A stretch of DNA of 64,000 nucleotides from Denitratisoma sp. (GTDB lineage Bacteria > Pseudomonadota > Gammaproteobacteria > Burkholderiales > Rhodocyclaceae), in the NCBI GenBank assembly GCA_032027165.1, contig JAVSMO010000001.1, forward strand, positions 1,112,879 through 1,176,878, in the 5' to 3' direction. Of the stretch, positions 8,532-17,323 are shown piece after piece (position 1 is the stretch's first letter; the number at the start of each line of letters is the position of its first letter). A model generated the notes under the pieces. The model ran no database searches. It worked only from the letters and a program-made list of their open reading frames with translations, and was not told the origin of the DNA. The position numbers and the translations under genes were made by a program.

Positions 8532-9272
8532 GTGCTCAAAGGTCAGATAGCACTGGTGACGGGGGCCTCGCGCGGTATAGGGCGTGCAATCGCGCTGGAT
8601 CTGGGTCGTGAAGGCGCCACGGTGATCGGTACGGCCACGACTGAAGCGGGCGCCGCCGATATCCAGAAGGCGCTGGATGCCGCCAGGATTCAAGGGTGGG
8701 GCGCGGTGCTGAATGTTACCGATGCCGCCTCCTGCGATGCAGTCATGGGGGAGATCGAAAAGCGTTTCGGCCCCGTCTCGGTGCTGGTGAACAACGCCGG
8801 CATCACGCGCGACAATCTGGCCATGCGCATGAAGGACGAAGAGTGGGATGCCGTGATCGAGACCAACCTCAAGGCGGTGTTCCGTCTGTCCAAGACAGTG
8901 ATGCGCGGCATGATGAAGGCACGCTATGGCCGCATCATCAATATCACGTCAGTGGTGGGCAGTTCGGGGAATCCGGGGCAGGCCAACTATGCAGCCGCCA
9001 AGGCTGGTGTAGCCGGTATGAGCCGTGCTTTGGCACGCGAATTGGGCAGCCGAAATATCACCGTTAATTGCGTGGCGCCCGGTTTCATCGATACCGACAT
9101 GACCAAGGCCTTGCCGGATATGCAGCGCGATGCGCTGCTAGGCCAGATTCCGCTTGGCCGGCTCGGACATGCAGATGAGGTTGCGGCGGCTGTGGTCTAC
9201 CTCGCTTCTCCGCGGGCGGGCTATGTCACCGGCACGACCTTGCATGTCAATGGCGGCATGTACATGGATTGA
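8532..9272 (+). CDS. fabG: 3-oxoacyl-ACP reductase (FabG)
   Basis: FabG is the NADPH-dependent reductase of the fatty-acid elongation cycle. It has the TGASRGIG nucleotide-binding motif (10-17), NNAG (87-90) and the catalytic S140, Y153 and K157. The start is GTG at 8532, eight bases after the fabD stop, with a G-rich stretch upstream as Shine-Dalgarno sequence; the overlapping ATG at 8530 is out of frame. Length 246 aa is normal. Confidence 0.95.
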   Translation: MLKGQIALVTGASRGIGRAIALDLGREGATVIGTATTEAGAADIQKALDAARIQGWGAVLNVTDAASCDAVMGEIEKRFGPVSVLVNNAGITRDNLAMRMKDEEWDAVIETNLKAVFRLSKTVMRGMMKARYGRIINITSVVGSSGNPGQANYAAAKAGVAGMSRALARELGSRNITVNCVAPGFIDTDMTKALPDMQRDALLGQIPLGRLGHADEVAAAVVYLASPRAGYVTGTTLHVNGGMYMD

Positions 9273-9280
9273 CATCGGGT

Positions 9281-9309
9281 TTGGTCGGGCGAGCCCTTTC
9301 TGTTAAAAT
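9281..9309 (+). promoter_or_regulatory. Possible acpP promoter
   Basis: TAAAAT (9304-9309) lies 17 bases downstream of TTGGTC (9281-9286), giving a plausible sigma-70 promoter in the gap between fabG and acpP. acpP often has its own strong promoter because its product is needed in excess over the enzymes. The -35 matches consensus at only 3 of 6 positions. Confidence 0.38.
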
Positions 9310-9360
9310 AGCCCGGTTTTTTTCTCGTCATACCCGCTAAAAAGGGAAGGAGCAAAACAC

Positions 9361-9600
9361 ATGGAGAACATCGAGCAACGCGTCAAGAAGATCGTCGCCG
9401 AGCAGCTTGGCGTCAACGAGTCCGAGATCAAAATCGAGTCGTCGTTTGTGGATGACCTCGGAGCGGACTCCCTTGACACGGTGGAGCTGGTGATGGCCCT
9501 GGAAGAGGAGTTTGAGTGTGAGATTCCGGACGAGGAAGCCGAGAAGATCACCACCGTCCAGCAGGCGATCGATTACATTAACGCCCACCTCAAGAAGTAA
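9361..9600 (+). CDS. acpP: Acyl carrier protein
   Basis: The 79-aa carrier that shuttles acyl chains through fatty-acid, lipid A and phospholipid synthesis. The phosphopantetheine site is S37 in [10 protein letters not shown]; the protein is strongly acidic and helical, as expected. A good Shine-Dalgarno sequence (AAGGGAAGGAG) precedes the ATG. Its modifying enzyme, AcpS, is encoded at 23.3 kb in the same window. Confidence 0.98.
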   Translation: MENIEQRVKKIVAEQLGVNESEIKIESSFVDDLGADSLDTVELVMALEEEFECEIPDEEAEKITTVQQAIDYINAHLKK

Positions 9601-9640
9601 GAAGTAACCCCTTAAATTCCCCGAGCAGGAGCAGAGCGAA

Positions 9641-10873
9641 GTGGCACGCCGCAGGGTAGTGGTCACCGGTTTGGGCGTCATTTCGCCCGTGGGCAATTCG
9701 GTTCAGGAAACCTGGGACAGCATCGTTGCAGGCAAGAGCGGTATTGGCCCGATCACCCGCTTCGATGCAGCGACCTTCAAGTCGCGCATTGCTGGCGAGG
9801 TGAAGGGGTTCGACGTGACTGCCTATCTTCCTCCCAAGGAGGCGCGTCGAATGGATGTCTTCATCCATTACGGCATGGCGGCGGGAATCCAGGCGATAAA
9901 GGATTCCGGCCTGACAGTGACGCCAGAAAACGCCGACAGAATCGGCGTCAATATCGGCTCCGGCATTGGCGGACTCCCGATGATCGAGGATACGCACAAC
10001 GACTTCCTCGGCGGTGGCCCACGCAAGATTTCGCCGTTTTTCATCCCGGGCACCATCATCAACATGATTTCGGGAAACCTCTCGATCATGTTCGGGCTGA
10101 AGGGGCCGAATCTCGCCGTCGTGACGGCATGCACGACGGGTCTGCATGCCATCGGCACCAGTTACCGCATGATCCAGTACGGCGATGCCGACGCAATGGT
10201 CTGTGGCGGCTCAGAATCCACCGTGACGCCACTGGCCATAGGCGGTTTTGCTTCGGCGCAGGCTTTGTCCACCCGCAATGACGACCCGGCGACGGCCAGC
10301 CGCCCGTGGGACAAGGAGCGCGATGGGTTCGTGCTCGGCGAAGGCGCGGGTGTGTTGGTCCTTGAGGAATACGAGCATGCGATGAAGCGCGGGGCACGGA
10401 TTTATGCCGAACTGGCAGGATTCGGCATGAGCGGGGATGCCTTCCACATGACGGCACCGGACACCGATGGGCCGCGCCGCAGCATGATCAATGCGCTCCA
10501 GGATGCGGGGATCAACGCGGATCAGGTCCAGTATCTAAACGCTCACGGCACATCGACCCCGCTGGGCGACAAGAACGAGACGGATGCCATCAAGCTGGCG
10601 TTTGGCGACGCTGCTCGCAATCTAGTGGTGAATTCGACCAAGTCCATGACAGGCCATCTGCTCGGCGGCGCTGGCGGACTCGAGTCGGCATTGACGGTGC
10701 TGGCGGTACATCATCAGATATCGCCACCGACCATCAACATCTTCGAACAGGATCCGGAGTGCGATCTCGACTACTGTGCCAACACGGCGCGTCAGCTCAA
10801 GATCGATGTCGCCCTGAAGAACAATTTCGGATTCGGCGGTACCAACGGCACGCTGGCTTTCCGGCGGGTCTGA
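9641..10873 (+). CDS. fabF: 3-oxoacyl-ACP synthase II (FabF)
   Basis: FabF elongates acyl-ACP with malonyl-ACP and controls temperature-dependent chain composition in many bacteria. The Cys-His-His triad is C164 (VVTACTTG), H302 (NAHGTSTPLGD) and H339 (SMTGHLLGGAGG). Length 410 aa is normal. The start is GTG 9641, since no upstream ATG fits. It is the last gene of the fab cluster; a strong hairpin follows 11 bases after the stop. Confidence 0.96.
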   Translation: MARRRVVVTGLGVISPVGNSVQETWDSIVAGKSGIGPITRFDAATFKSRIAGEVKGFDVTAYLPPKEARRMDVFIHYGMAAGIQAIKDSGLTVTPENADRIGVNIGSGIGGLPMIEDTHNDFLGGGPRKISPFFIPGTIINMISGNLSIMFGLKGPNLAVVTACTTGLHAIGTSYRMIQYGDADAMVCGGSESTVTPLAIGGFASAQALSTRNDDPATASRPWDKERDGFVLGEGAGVLVLEEYEHAMKRGARIYAELAGFGMSGDAFHMTAPDTDGPRRSMINALQDAGINADQVQYLNAHGTSTPLGDKNETDAIKLAFGDAARNLVVNSTKSMTGHLLGGAGGLESALTVLAVHHQISPPTINIFEQDPECDLDYCANTARQLKIDVALKNNFGFGGTNGTLAFRRV

Positions 10874-10884
10874 TGCGACCGATC

Positions 10885-10918
10885 CCCTAGCCGGATGCTT
10901 CTCCCGCATCGGCTAGGG
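10885..10918 (+). other. Strong hairpin spanning the ygfX-like start codon
   Basis: CCCTAGCCGGATGC (10885-10898) pairs with GCATCGGCTAGGG (10906-10918), leaving one bulged G and a 7-base loop. No T-run follows, so it is not a standard rho-independent terminator. The ATG at 10895-10897 lies in the left arm, so folding would hide the start codon of the next gene. It might end or stabilise the fabF message, or limit translation of the downstream gene. Confidence 0.6.
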
Positions 10919-11323
10919 CTCCGTTCCTCGCCTTGCCTAGCACTAATGCTTGCCCTGCTGCACCTTGCAGCCTTGGGCAGTCTGGTGCCGCTCAATATCC
11001 ATATCTGGCTTAAGCTGGCTCTCGCAAGCGCAATAATGGCCTCGCTTGGGATGTCGATTCGCCATCATGCCTTGCTCCTGACAACGTCCGCAATATGCGA
11101 ACTGGTCCTGAGGGACGATGGCTCGATCGAGGTACGACGGAATGATGGCAGACAGTTCGAAGCCTCGGTGTCCGGGCAAACCGCCGTCCTGCCTTGGCTG
11201 ATCGTTATGCTGCTCCAGTTACCCGGTTCACGCCGTTTGCAGCCACTGCTGATCCTGCCCGATTCTCTGCCAGAGGAGGATGACCGTATCCTGCGTTCCT
11301 GGCTTTGCTGGAAGCTTAATTGA
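10895..11323 (+). CDS. YgfX-like small membrane protein
   Basis: A 142-aa protein with two adjacent hydrophobic segments (about residues 14-33 and 38-56) and a short soluble tail ending in RSWLCWKLN. This layout, LRSSPCLAL before the first segment, and the place next to nadB and rpoE all match the YgfX/CptA family. In E. coli YgfX is a membrane protein proposed to act as a toxin on MreB/FtsZ with SdhE as partner; that role is disputed, and no sdhE lies here. The start codon is inside a strong hairpin. The 3' end overlaps convergent nadB by 8 bases. Confidence 0.65.
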   Translation: MLLPHRLGLRSSPCLALMLALLHLAALGSLVPLNIHIWLKLALASAIMASLGMSIRHHALLLTTSAICELVLRDDGSIEVRRNDGRQFEASVSGQTAVLPWLIVMLLQLPGSRRLQPLLILPDSLPEEDDRILRSWLCWKLN

Positions 11324-12893
11324 GGCGGTTTCGCAACAGGGTGTTGCGTGCCGCGGACAGGGTCTCCGGATAATCGCGACTGGCGTGCAGGCCCCGGCTT
11401 TCCCGACGCCGCTGGGCGCAGCGCACGATGAGGTCGGCGGTCAGCACGAGGTTGCGCAATTCAATCAAGTCGTTCGTGACGCGGAAATTGGCGTAGTACT
11501 CGTCGATTTCCCGCTCCAGCAGGCGGATGCGGTGGCGAGCTCGCTCCAGGCGCTTGTTGGTGCGCACGATGCCGACGTAGTCCCACATGAAGCGGCGCAA
11601 TTCATCCCAGTTGTGCGACAGGACAATTTCCTCGTCGGCATCCGTGACGCGGCTCTCGTCCCATGGCGGGAGGGCAGACAGGTGGCGGCGTCCCGACCTG
11701 AGGATGTCCTCGGCCGCTGCGGCGGAAAACACCAGGCATTCAAGCAGCGAATTACTGGCCAGGCGGTTGGCGCCGTGCAGGCCGGTGAAGGCGGTTTCGC
11801 CTACCGAATAGAGGCCGGGCAGGGCGGTTCGGGCGGAGAAATCCGTGACGACGCCGCCGCACGAATAGTGCGCCGCCGGTACGACCGGTATGGGCTGGCG
11901 GGTAATGTCGATGCCCAGTTCGAGGCATTGGGCATGGATGTTCGGGAAGTGCTCGATCAGGAAGCCGGCCGGCTTGTGCGTCATGTCCAGATAGACACAG
12001 TCGAGGCCGCGTTTCTTCATCTCGAGATCGATGGCCCGGGCGACGATATCGCGGGGCGCCAATTCAGCGCGCGGATCATGTTCCGGCATGAAGCGCTCGC
12101 CATTGGGCAGGCGCAGGATTCCGCCTTCCCCCCGCATGGCTTCCGTGATGAGAAAGGACTTTGCATGCGGGTGATACAGGCAGGTGGGGTGGAACTGAAT
12201 GAATTCCATGTTGGCGACAGCGCACCCGGCCCGCCAGGCCATGGCAATGCCGTCCCCCGTCGCAGTATCCGGATTTGTGGTGTAGAGATAGACCTTGCCT
12301 GTGCCGCCGGTGGCCAACACCGTGTGCGGGGCGGAAAAGGTTTCCACATGGTCCGCCTGCTTGTCGAGAACGTAGGCCCCGTAACAGCCGCTGTCGGGCA
12401 GTCCGAACTTGGCGCCGGTGATGAGGTCGATGGCGATATGGTGCTCGAACACCGAAATATTCGGATGGATGCGCAGTTGCTGCGTAAGGGTATCCTGCAC
12501 CGCCGAGCCGGTGGCGTCCGCCACGTGAATGACGCGGCGATGGCTGTGTCCCCCTTCGCGGGTGAGGTGGTAGCCGGCACCGGAAGCGTCGCGCGTAAAC
12601 GGCACTCCCTGGCGGATAAGCCAGTCGATCGCCGCCTTCCCACGTTCCACGACAAAGCGGGTCGTGCGGAGGTTGCAGAGGCCGGCTCCGGCAACCAGGG
12701 TGTCCTTGATGTGCGCCTCGATCGAGTCAGCATCGTCCAGGGCGGCAGCGATGCCACCTTGGGCGCGGCTACTGGCACTATCCTCGAGTGAGCGTTTGGT
12801 GACCAGGGCGACCTTTTTGTGCGGGGCCAGCTGTAGAGCCAAGGATTGCCCTGCCAAGCCGCTGCCGATAATCAGAACGTCGAAAACCTGCAC
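11316..12893 (-). CDS. nadB: L-aspartate oxidase (NadB)
   Basis: NadB oxidises L-aspartate to iminoaspartate with FAD, the first step of de novo NAD synthesis. The FAD-binding motif IIGSGLAGQS lies at residues 8-17, followed by ASSRAQGGIAAAL. The block SCGGVVTDFSARTALPGLYSVGE is typical of the fumarate reductase/NadB family. Length 525 aa is normal. It stands alone on the minus strand, divergent from rpoE across 198 bases. TATAGT (12928-12923) is a possible -10 on its strand. Confidence 0.96.
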   Translation of the reverse strand: MQVFDVLIIGSGLAGQSLALQLAPHKKVALVTKRSLEDSASSRAQGGIAAALDDADSIEAHIKDTLVAGAGLCNLRTTRFVVERGKAAIDWLIRQGVPFTRDASGAGYHLTREGGHSHRRVIHVADATGSAVQDTLTQQLRIHPNISVFEHHIAIDLITGAKFGLPDSGCYGAYVLDKQADHVETFSAPHTVLATGGTGKVYLYTTNPDTATGDGIAMAWRAGCAVANMEFIQFHPTCLYHPHAKSFLITEAMRGEGGILRLPNGERFMPEHDPRAELAPRDIVARAIDLEMKKRGLDCVYLDMTHKPAGFLIEHFPNIHAQCLELGIDITRQPIPVVPAAHYSCGGVVTDFSARTALPGLYSVGETAFTGLHGANRLASNSLLECLVFSAAAAEDILRSGRRHLSALPPWDESRVTDADEEIVLSHNWDELRRFMWDYVGIVRTNKRLERARHRIRLLEREIDEYYANFRVTNDLIELRNLVLTADLIVRCAQRRRESRGLHASRDYPETLSAARNTLLRNRLN

Positions 12894-13091
12894 GTGAGGG
12901 ACAAGGTAATTGAGGGCCCGAAACTATACCACTGGGCGGCAGGGCCGGGAAAAGGCCCTTCCCAATGAACTATTCTTGGGCTGCATTGTCATTTGGTTGT
13001 CGGCGACGCTGCGCGGAGCGCGTCGGCTATACTTGCGGCTTCCGGTCCGGCCCTTCGGTCCGAATGAACTTCCAATAACACAGCCGCTCGA

Positions 13092-13691
13092 ATGGGAGAA
13101 CGTGAAGTAGACCAGCAGTTGGTCGTCCGTGCTCAGCACGGGGACCAGCAGGCCTATGGGCTGCTCGTGTCTAAATACCAGCGCAAGCTGGCACGACTGC
13201 TGTCGCGGCTGATCCGGGATCCGGCCGAAGTGGAGGATGTGGCGCAGGAAACCTTCATCAAGGCCTACCGAGCCTTGGGCAGTTTCAGGGGTGACAGCGC
13301 CTTCTACACTTGGTTGTACCGCATCGGCATAAATACCGCGAAGAATTATCTGGTGTCGCAAGGCCGGCGGGCGCCAACCAGCACGGAGTTCGACTCCGAG
13401 GAGGCGGAAAGCTTCGAAGAGGGCGAGTTGCTGCGGGACAACAATACGCCTGAGCGCATGCTCTTTTCGAAAGAGATCGGAGAGACGGTAAATGCTGCAA
13501 TGGAGGCGTTGCCCGAGGAACTGCGCACGGCCATTACACTGCGCGAGATCGAAGGGATGAGCTACGAGGACATCGCGAAAATGATGGATTGCCCGATCGG
13601 AACGGTGCGTTCAAGGATATTTCGGGCGCGTGAGGCCGTTGCCGAGAAACTCAGGCCGTTGCTCGATACGGCTCCGGACAAGAGGTGGTGA
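13092..13691 (+). CDS. rpoE: Extracytoplasmic stress sigma factor RpoE
   Basis: The ECF sigma factor that directs transcription of outer-membrane repair genes. Sigma region 2 (about residues 20-90, with YQRKLARLLSR and DVAQETFIKAYR) and region 4 (about 130-185, with MSYEDIAKMMDCPIGTVRSR) are intact. Length 199 aa is normal. ATG 13092 starts the rpoE-rseA-rseB-rseC-degP operon. Upstream, TATACT (13028-13033) is a possible -10, and TGAACT (13065-13070) only loosely resembles a sigma-E -35, so autoregulation cannot be confirmed by eye. Confidence 0.96.
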   Translation: MGEREVDQQLVVRAQHGDQQAYGLLVSKYQRKLARLLSRLIRDPAEVEDVAQETFIKAYRALGSFRGDSAFYTWLYRIGINTAKNYLVSQGRRAPTSTEFDSEEAESFEEGELLRDNNTPERMLFSKEIGETVNAAMEALPEELRTAITLREIEGMSYEDIAKMMDCPIGTVRSRIFRAREAVAEKLRPLLDTAPDKRW

Positions 13692-13693
13692 GA

Positions 13694-14209
13694 ATGAAAT
13701 CTGACATATCCGCTCTGCTGGATGATGAACTGGAACCGGGTGAAGCAAGCCGTGCGATTGATGCCTTGCGGCGCGACCGGGAGTTGCGGAAGGCCTGGAA
13801 TGTCTATCACCTGATTGGCGACACTCTTCGCCGCTCCCCCGCTTATTCGTCCGATCTGTCAGCAAGGGTCATGGCGCGACTGTCGGAGGAGCCTGTCTTG
13901 TTCGCTCCTTCCGCCCAACCGAAACGCGCCCCCTTGCGTTTCGCACTGCCCCTGGCGGCCGCGGTCATGGGGATGGCTGCAGTAGGGTGGGTGGCGCTGT
14001 CACTCAACTCGCCATTGCCGCCGACGGAGCTTGCCGCCAAGCCGCGCCCCTTGAGTGGGCAGGCGGCTCCTGTCGTAGAGCGATCCCCTTCCAGTGCTCT
14101 GAAGGAATACCTTGTTGCCCACCAGGCGCATTCCCCGAGCGGCGGTATTCAGGGCGTAGCGCCTTACGTGCGCTCGGTTTCGGAGATTCGCCAAGGCGGC
14201 AGGCCATGA
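13694..14209 (+). CDS. rseA: Anti-sigma-E factor RseA (MucA-like)
   Basis: RseA holds RpoE at the inner membrane until proteolysis releases it. The N-terminal domain (about 1-70, starting MKSDISALLDDELEPGEA) binds sigma-E. A single membrane segment follows (about residues 79-98), then a proline-rich periplasmic part. Length 171 aa is in the family range. ATG 13694 has AGG upstream; GTG codons at 13685 and 13688 are less likely. It ends with an ATGA overlap into rseB. Sequence conservation in this family is low, so the operon position carries much of the assignment. Confidence 0.9.
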   Translation: MKSDISALLDDELEPGEASRAIDALRRDRELRKAWNVYHLIGDTLRRSPAYSSDLSARVMARLSEEPVLFAPSAQPKRAPLRFALPLAAAVMGMAAVGWVALSLNSPLPPTELAAKPRPLSGQAAPVVERSPSSALKEYLVAHQAHSPSGGIQGVAPYVRSVSEIRQGGRP

Positions 14210-15174
14210 GGAGTATGCTGATGCTGCTTGCCCTCGGTGGCGCCCTTGCCGCCCCAGCCTACGGCGATCAGCACGGGGATGCATTGGCTTGGCTACAGAA
14301 AATGGCAGCCGCTGCGCAAAAATTGAATTACACCGGCACGTTCACCTATCAAAGCGGGGACAGTTCCGAAACATCGCGCATTACCCACCTCGTGGACGCG
14401 TCGGGCGAACAGGAGAGGCTCGAAGTGCTGGATGGCAGCCCCCGAGAAGTGGTGCGCAGCAATGACGAGGTCAAGTGTTTCCTGCCCGACGACAAGGTCG
14501 TCATTGTCGAGAAACGCGGCCAGCACAAGGCTTTTCCGGCATTGCTGCCGGCATCAGTCGGCAGCCTGGGAGAGCATTACCAGATCCGCAAGGGAGACGT
14601 GTCGCGGGTGGCCGGACTGGACAGCCAACTCGTCATCCTTGAGCCGAAGGACTCCCTGCGCTATGGCCATCATCTCTGGGCGGATATCGCTTCTGGTCTG
14701 ATCCTGAAGGCGCGCACGGTCAATGAGCGCAACGAAACCATTGAGCAATTCGCGTTCAACCAGCTTCAGATCAACGGGATCATCGACAGGGCAACGCTGA
14801 AACCCAGGTTCGACACGGAGGGCAAGGCCTGGCGGATACACAACGCCCGGGCATCGCAAAGTCTTTCGGCCGGGAGCGACTGGCTTTTCAAGGCCCAACT
14901 GCCGGGCTTCAAGAAAAGCTCCGGCATGAAACGGCAGGCAAGGCGGGGAGGCGGCACGGAAACCACCCATTTCGTGTTTACCGATGGTCTGGCCTCCATC
15001 TCCGTATTCATCGAGCCACTGGGGGACGAGAAGGCGGAAAAGGCGACCTATTCCGTGGGCGCCATCAATGTGTACAAACGCGTGGCCGGCAAGCATCTGC
15101 TGACGGTGCTGGGCGAAGTGCCCATGACGACCCTGATGCGTCTGGGCGACGGCATGGAACTCAGGAAGAAATGA
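14206..15174 (+). CDS. rseB: Sigma-E regulator RseB (MucB)
   Basis: A periplasmic protein that binds RseA and shields it from site-1 cleavage; it senses mislocalised lipids or lipoproteins. A signal peptide (about residues 1-20, ending APAYG) is followed by the MucB/RseB N-terminal domain with LNYTGTFTYQ and a C-terminal domain with THFVFTDGLASISVFIE. Length 322 aa is normal. ATG 14206 overlaps the rseA stop as ATGA, and the stop overlaps rseC the same way. An open frame extending upstream runs through rseA in another frame and is not part of the gene. Confidence 0.93.
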   Translation: MRSMLMLLALGGALAAPAYGDQHGDALAWLQKMAAAAQKLNYTGTFTYQSGDSSETSRITHLVDASGEQERLEVLDGSPREVVRSNDEVKCFLPDDKVVIVEKRGQHKAFPALLPASVGSLGEHYQIRKGDVSRVAGLDSQLVILEPKDSLRYGHHLWADIASGLILKARTVNERNETIEQFAFNQLQINGIIDRATLKPRFDTEGKAWRIHNARASQSLSAGSDWLFKAQLPGFKKSSGMKRQARRGGGTETTHFVFTDGLASISVFIEPLGDEKAEKATYSVGAINVYKRVAGKHLLTVLGEVPMTTLMRLGDGMELRKK

Positions 15175-15638
15175 TGGATCAGGAAGCCATCGTCGCCCGC
15201 GTCGAGGGCGATCACGCCTATGTTGAAGTAGGTGGCGGCGGCGGATGCGGGCGTTGTCATGAGACTGGCGGCTGCCAAAGCGGCATTCTCGGTCAGCTTT
15301 TCAGCAGCAAGCCGCGGCAATTCCGCATTGCCAACCGCATTGGCGCCGTGCCTGGCGATCATGTTGTTGTGCGCGTAGCCGATGGGGCGACCCTGCGCGC
15401 TGCGCTACTGACGTATATCCTGCCTGTGCTGTTTCTGCTGTCGGGGGCCGTTGCGGGTAACCACTTGGGCGAAGCAGGGCGCAGCGAAGCCTTGGCAGCG
15501 CTGGGCGCGCTGGCTGGGCTTGCCCTCGGCGTCCTGGCGGGACTGACTTTGCGCAGGGCCCGGATCGGCGCAGCGGCGGAGCCCGTTCTCATCCGCCGTA
15601 ACACATCATCTTGTCTTACCAAGGAAGCCTGTCGATGA
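15171..15638 (+). CDS. rseC: RseC/MucC family membrane protein
   Basis: A 155-aa inner-membrane protein of the RseC family, whose role in sigma-E control or in Fe-S and electron-transfer assembly is still unclear. The cysteine cluster CGRCHETGGC lies near residues 25-35. Two membrane segments occupy about 80-100 and 105-125, and the tail is basic. The start at 15171 overlaps rseB (ATGATG; the second ATG at 15174 is also possible). The end overlaps degP as ATGA. Confidence 0.9.
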   Translation: MMDQEAIVARVEGDHAYVEVGGGGGCGRCHETGGCQSGILGQLFSSKPRQFRIANRIGAVPGDHVVVRVADGATLRAALLTYILPVLFLLSGAVAGNHLGEAGRSEALAALGALAGLALGVLAGLTLRRARIGAAAEPVLIRRNTSSCLTKEACR

Positions 15639-17053
15639 GCATCAGACTGTTTTTCGCCGCTTTGCTGTCGATTATTGCGCTGAACGTCGCTGCACAAGGG
15701 CGGGAGTTGCCCGACTTCACCGATTTGGTCGACAAGCATGGGACGGCGGTCGTCAACGTCAGCACTACGCAGACGATTCGGGGCAACCGCGCCTTTCCAC
15801 AGTTCCCGGAGCTCGACGAGGATGATCCGATGTTCGAGTTCTTCAAGCGATTTATTCCACGCCAGCCTGGGATACCGCATGATTTCCAGAACAAATCCTT
15901 GGGCTCGGGCTTCATCATCAGTTCGGACGGTTACATCCTGACGAATGCCCACGTCGTCGATTCGGCCGATGAGATCGCTGTCAAGCTCACCGACAAGCGC
16001 GAGTTCAAGGCCAAAGTGATCGGTACCGACAAGCGAACCGACGTGGCGTTGATCAAGATCGAGGCGAATGGTCTGCCGACCGTCAAGCTGGGCGACCCCG
16101 GCAAGCTCCGAGTCGGCGAATGGGTGGTGGCGATCGGCTCGCCTTTCGGTTTCGAGAGTTCAGTGACTGCGGGAATCGTCAGCGCCAAGGGGCGGGCTTT
16201 ACCGCAGGAAAACTTCGTTCCATTCATCCAAACCGACGTGGCGATCAATCCGGGCAACTCCGGCGGGCCATTGTTCAATATGAAAGGCGAGGTGGTCGGC
16301 ATCAATTCGCAGATCTACAGCCGCACTGGGGGCTATATGGGCGTAGCGTTCGCGATTCCCATTGATGTGGCTATGGAAGTGCAGAGCCAGCTGCGCACCA
16401 GTGGCCGCGTCAGCCGTGGGCGCATCGGCGTGGTCATTCAGGAATTGACCAAGGAACTGGCCGATTCCTTTGGCCTGCCCAAGGCTGCGGGAGCCTTGGT
16501 GAATTCCGTGGAGAAGGGCGGTCCTGCCGAGAAGGCCGGTGTAGAGGCGGGCGACATCATCCTGAAGTTCGATGGCAAGACTGTGAATGCTTCCAGCGAT
16601 CTGCCGCGAATTGTCGGTGCCACCCGGCCCGGCAGCAAGGTATCCATGCAAGTCTGGAGAAAAGGGGGCTCCCGAGACCTGACGGTGACAGTCGGCGAAA
16701 TCCCAGAGGAAAAAACGGCGCAGCGCGGCCAAAAACGAGGGAAGCAGGCGGAAGCTACGGCAAACCGGCTGGGTCTGGTATTGAGCGAGCTGACACCCGA
16801 GCAGAAGCGCGATCTGAAAGTCGCCAATGGTCTTCTGGTCGAAGACGTGCGCGCCAACGGCAGCCGGGCCGACCTGCGCCCGGGAGACGTAATCCTGGCT
16901 GTCGTGCACAAGGGGTCGAGCGCGGAAGCGAAGAGCGTCGACCAGTTCAACAAGTTGCTGTCCCAGTTCGACAAGTCGGCGACGATCACCCTCCTGGTGA
17001 AACGCGGCGAGCAGCAGACCTACATCACGCTCAAAGGTAACGATGACAAGTAG
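15635..17053 (+). CDS. degP: Periplasmic serine protease/chaperone DegP (MucD-like)
   Basis: An HtrA protease that degrades or refolds damaged envelope proteins. A signal peptide (about 1-21) precedes the trypsin-like domain with H106 (TNAHVVD), D136 (RTDVALIKI) and S209 (NPGNSGGPL). Two PDZ domains follow, about 270-355 and 380-465. Length 472 aa fits the DegP/DegQ/MucD class and not single-PDZ DegS. It is the last protease-related gene of the rpoE operon, as in Pseudomonas. ATG 15635 overlaps the rseC stop; the in-frame ATG at 15611 would add residues before the signal peptide. Confidence 0.94.
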   Translation: MSIRLFFAALLSIIALNVAAQGRELPDFTDLVDKHGTAVVNVSTTQTIRGNRAFPQFPELDEDDPMFEFFKRFIPRQPGIPHDFQNKSLGSGFIISSDGYILTNAHVVDSADEIAVKLTDKREFKAKVIGTDKRTDVALIKIEANGLPTVKLGDPGKLRVGEWVVAIGSPFGFESSVTAGIVSAKGRALPQENFVPFIQTDVAINPGNSGGPLFNMKGEVVGINSQIYSRTGGYMGVAFAIPIDVAMEVQSQLRTSGRVSRGRIGVVIQELTKELADSFGLPKAAGALVNSVEKGGPAEKAGVEAGDIILKFDGKTVNASSDLPRIVGATRPGSKVSMQVWRKGGSRDLTVTVGEIPEEKTAQRGQKRGKQAEATANRLGLVLSELTPEQKRDLKVANGLLVEDVRANGSRADLRPGDVILAVVHKGSSAEAKSVDQFNKLLSQFDKSATITLLVKRGEQQTYITLKGNDDK

Positions 17054-17300
17054 GCAGAGGGCGCACCTGACGGTCTATAGCCGGGCCTGGTGCCATCTCT
17101 GCGACGAACTACTGGCCGCCCTCAGACCGATTTGCGAAGAACTGGGCGCAGATGTCGAAGTCGTCGACGTCGATGCCCATCCCGAGCACGAGGATGCGCA
17201 CGGCGAGCGGGTTCCGGTCGTTGTAGGTGGCGGAACCGAGCTCTGCCACTACTTTCTGGATACTGCGGCAGTTCGTGCTTATTTGCTGAGTTTCCGGTAA
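17043..17300 (+). CDS. Glutaredoxin-family protein (DUF836)
   Basis: An 85-aa thioredoxin-fold protein. The redox motif WCHLC (CxxC) is at about residues 16-20 and the cis-proline is in RVPVVVGGG. There is no signal peptide, so it should be cytoplasmic. It overlaps the degP end by 11 bases and so ends the sigma-E operon. Betaproteobacteria often carry this small gene between degP and lepA. Its substrate is unknown. Confidence 0.85.
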   Translation: MTSRQRAHLTVYSRAWCHLCDELLAALRPICEELGADVEVVDVDAHPEHEDAHGERVPVVVGGGTELCHYFLDTAAVRAYLLSFR

Positions 17301-17323
17301 AATTTCTCGCTTTCGTATGCCTC

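Noticed and set aside
10885..10918. Rho-independent terminator after fabF
   Set aside because: The stem is strong, but no run of T follows, and the next gene starts within it.
11280..12791. 503-codon open frame on the plus strand opposite nadB
   Set aside because: It lies almost entirely antisense to a well-matched nadB, shows no family motif, and its long opening is explained by the GC-rich codon pattern of the real gene.
12894..13091. Sigma-E type autoregulatory promoter before rpoE
   Set aside because: TGAACT-like sequences at 12966 and 13065 lack a properly spaced matching -10, so I could not support the claim.
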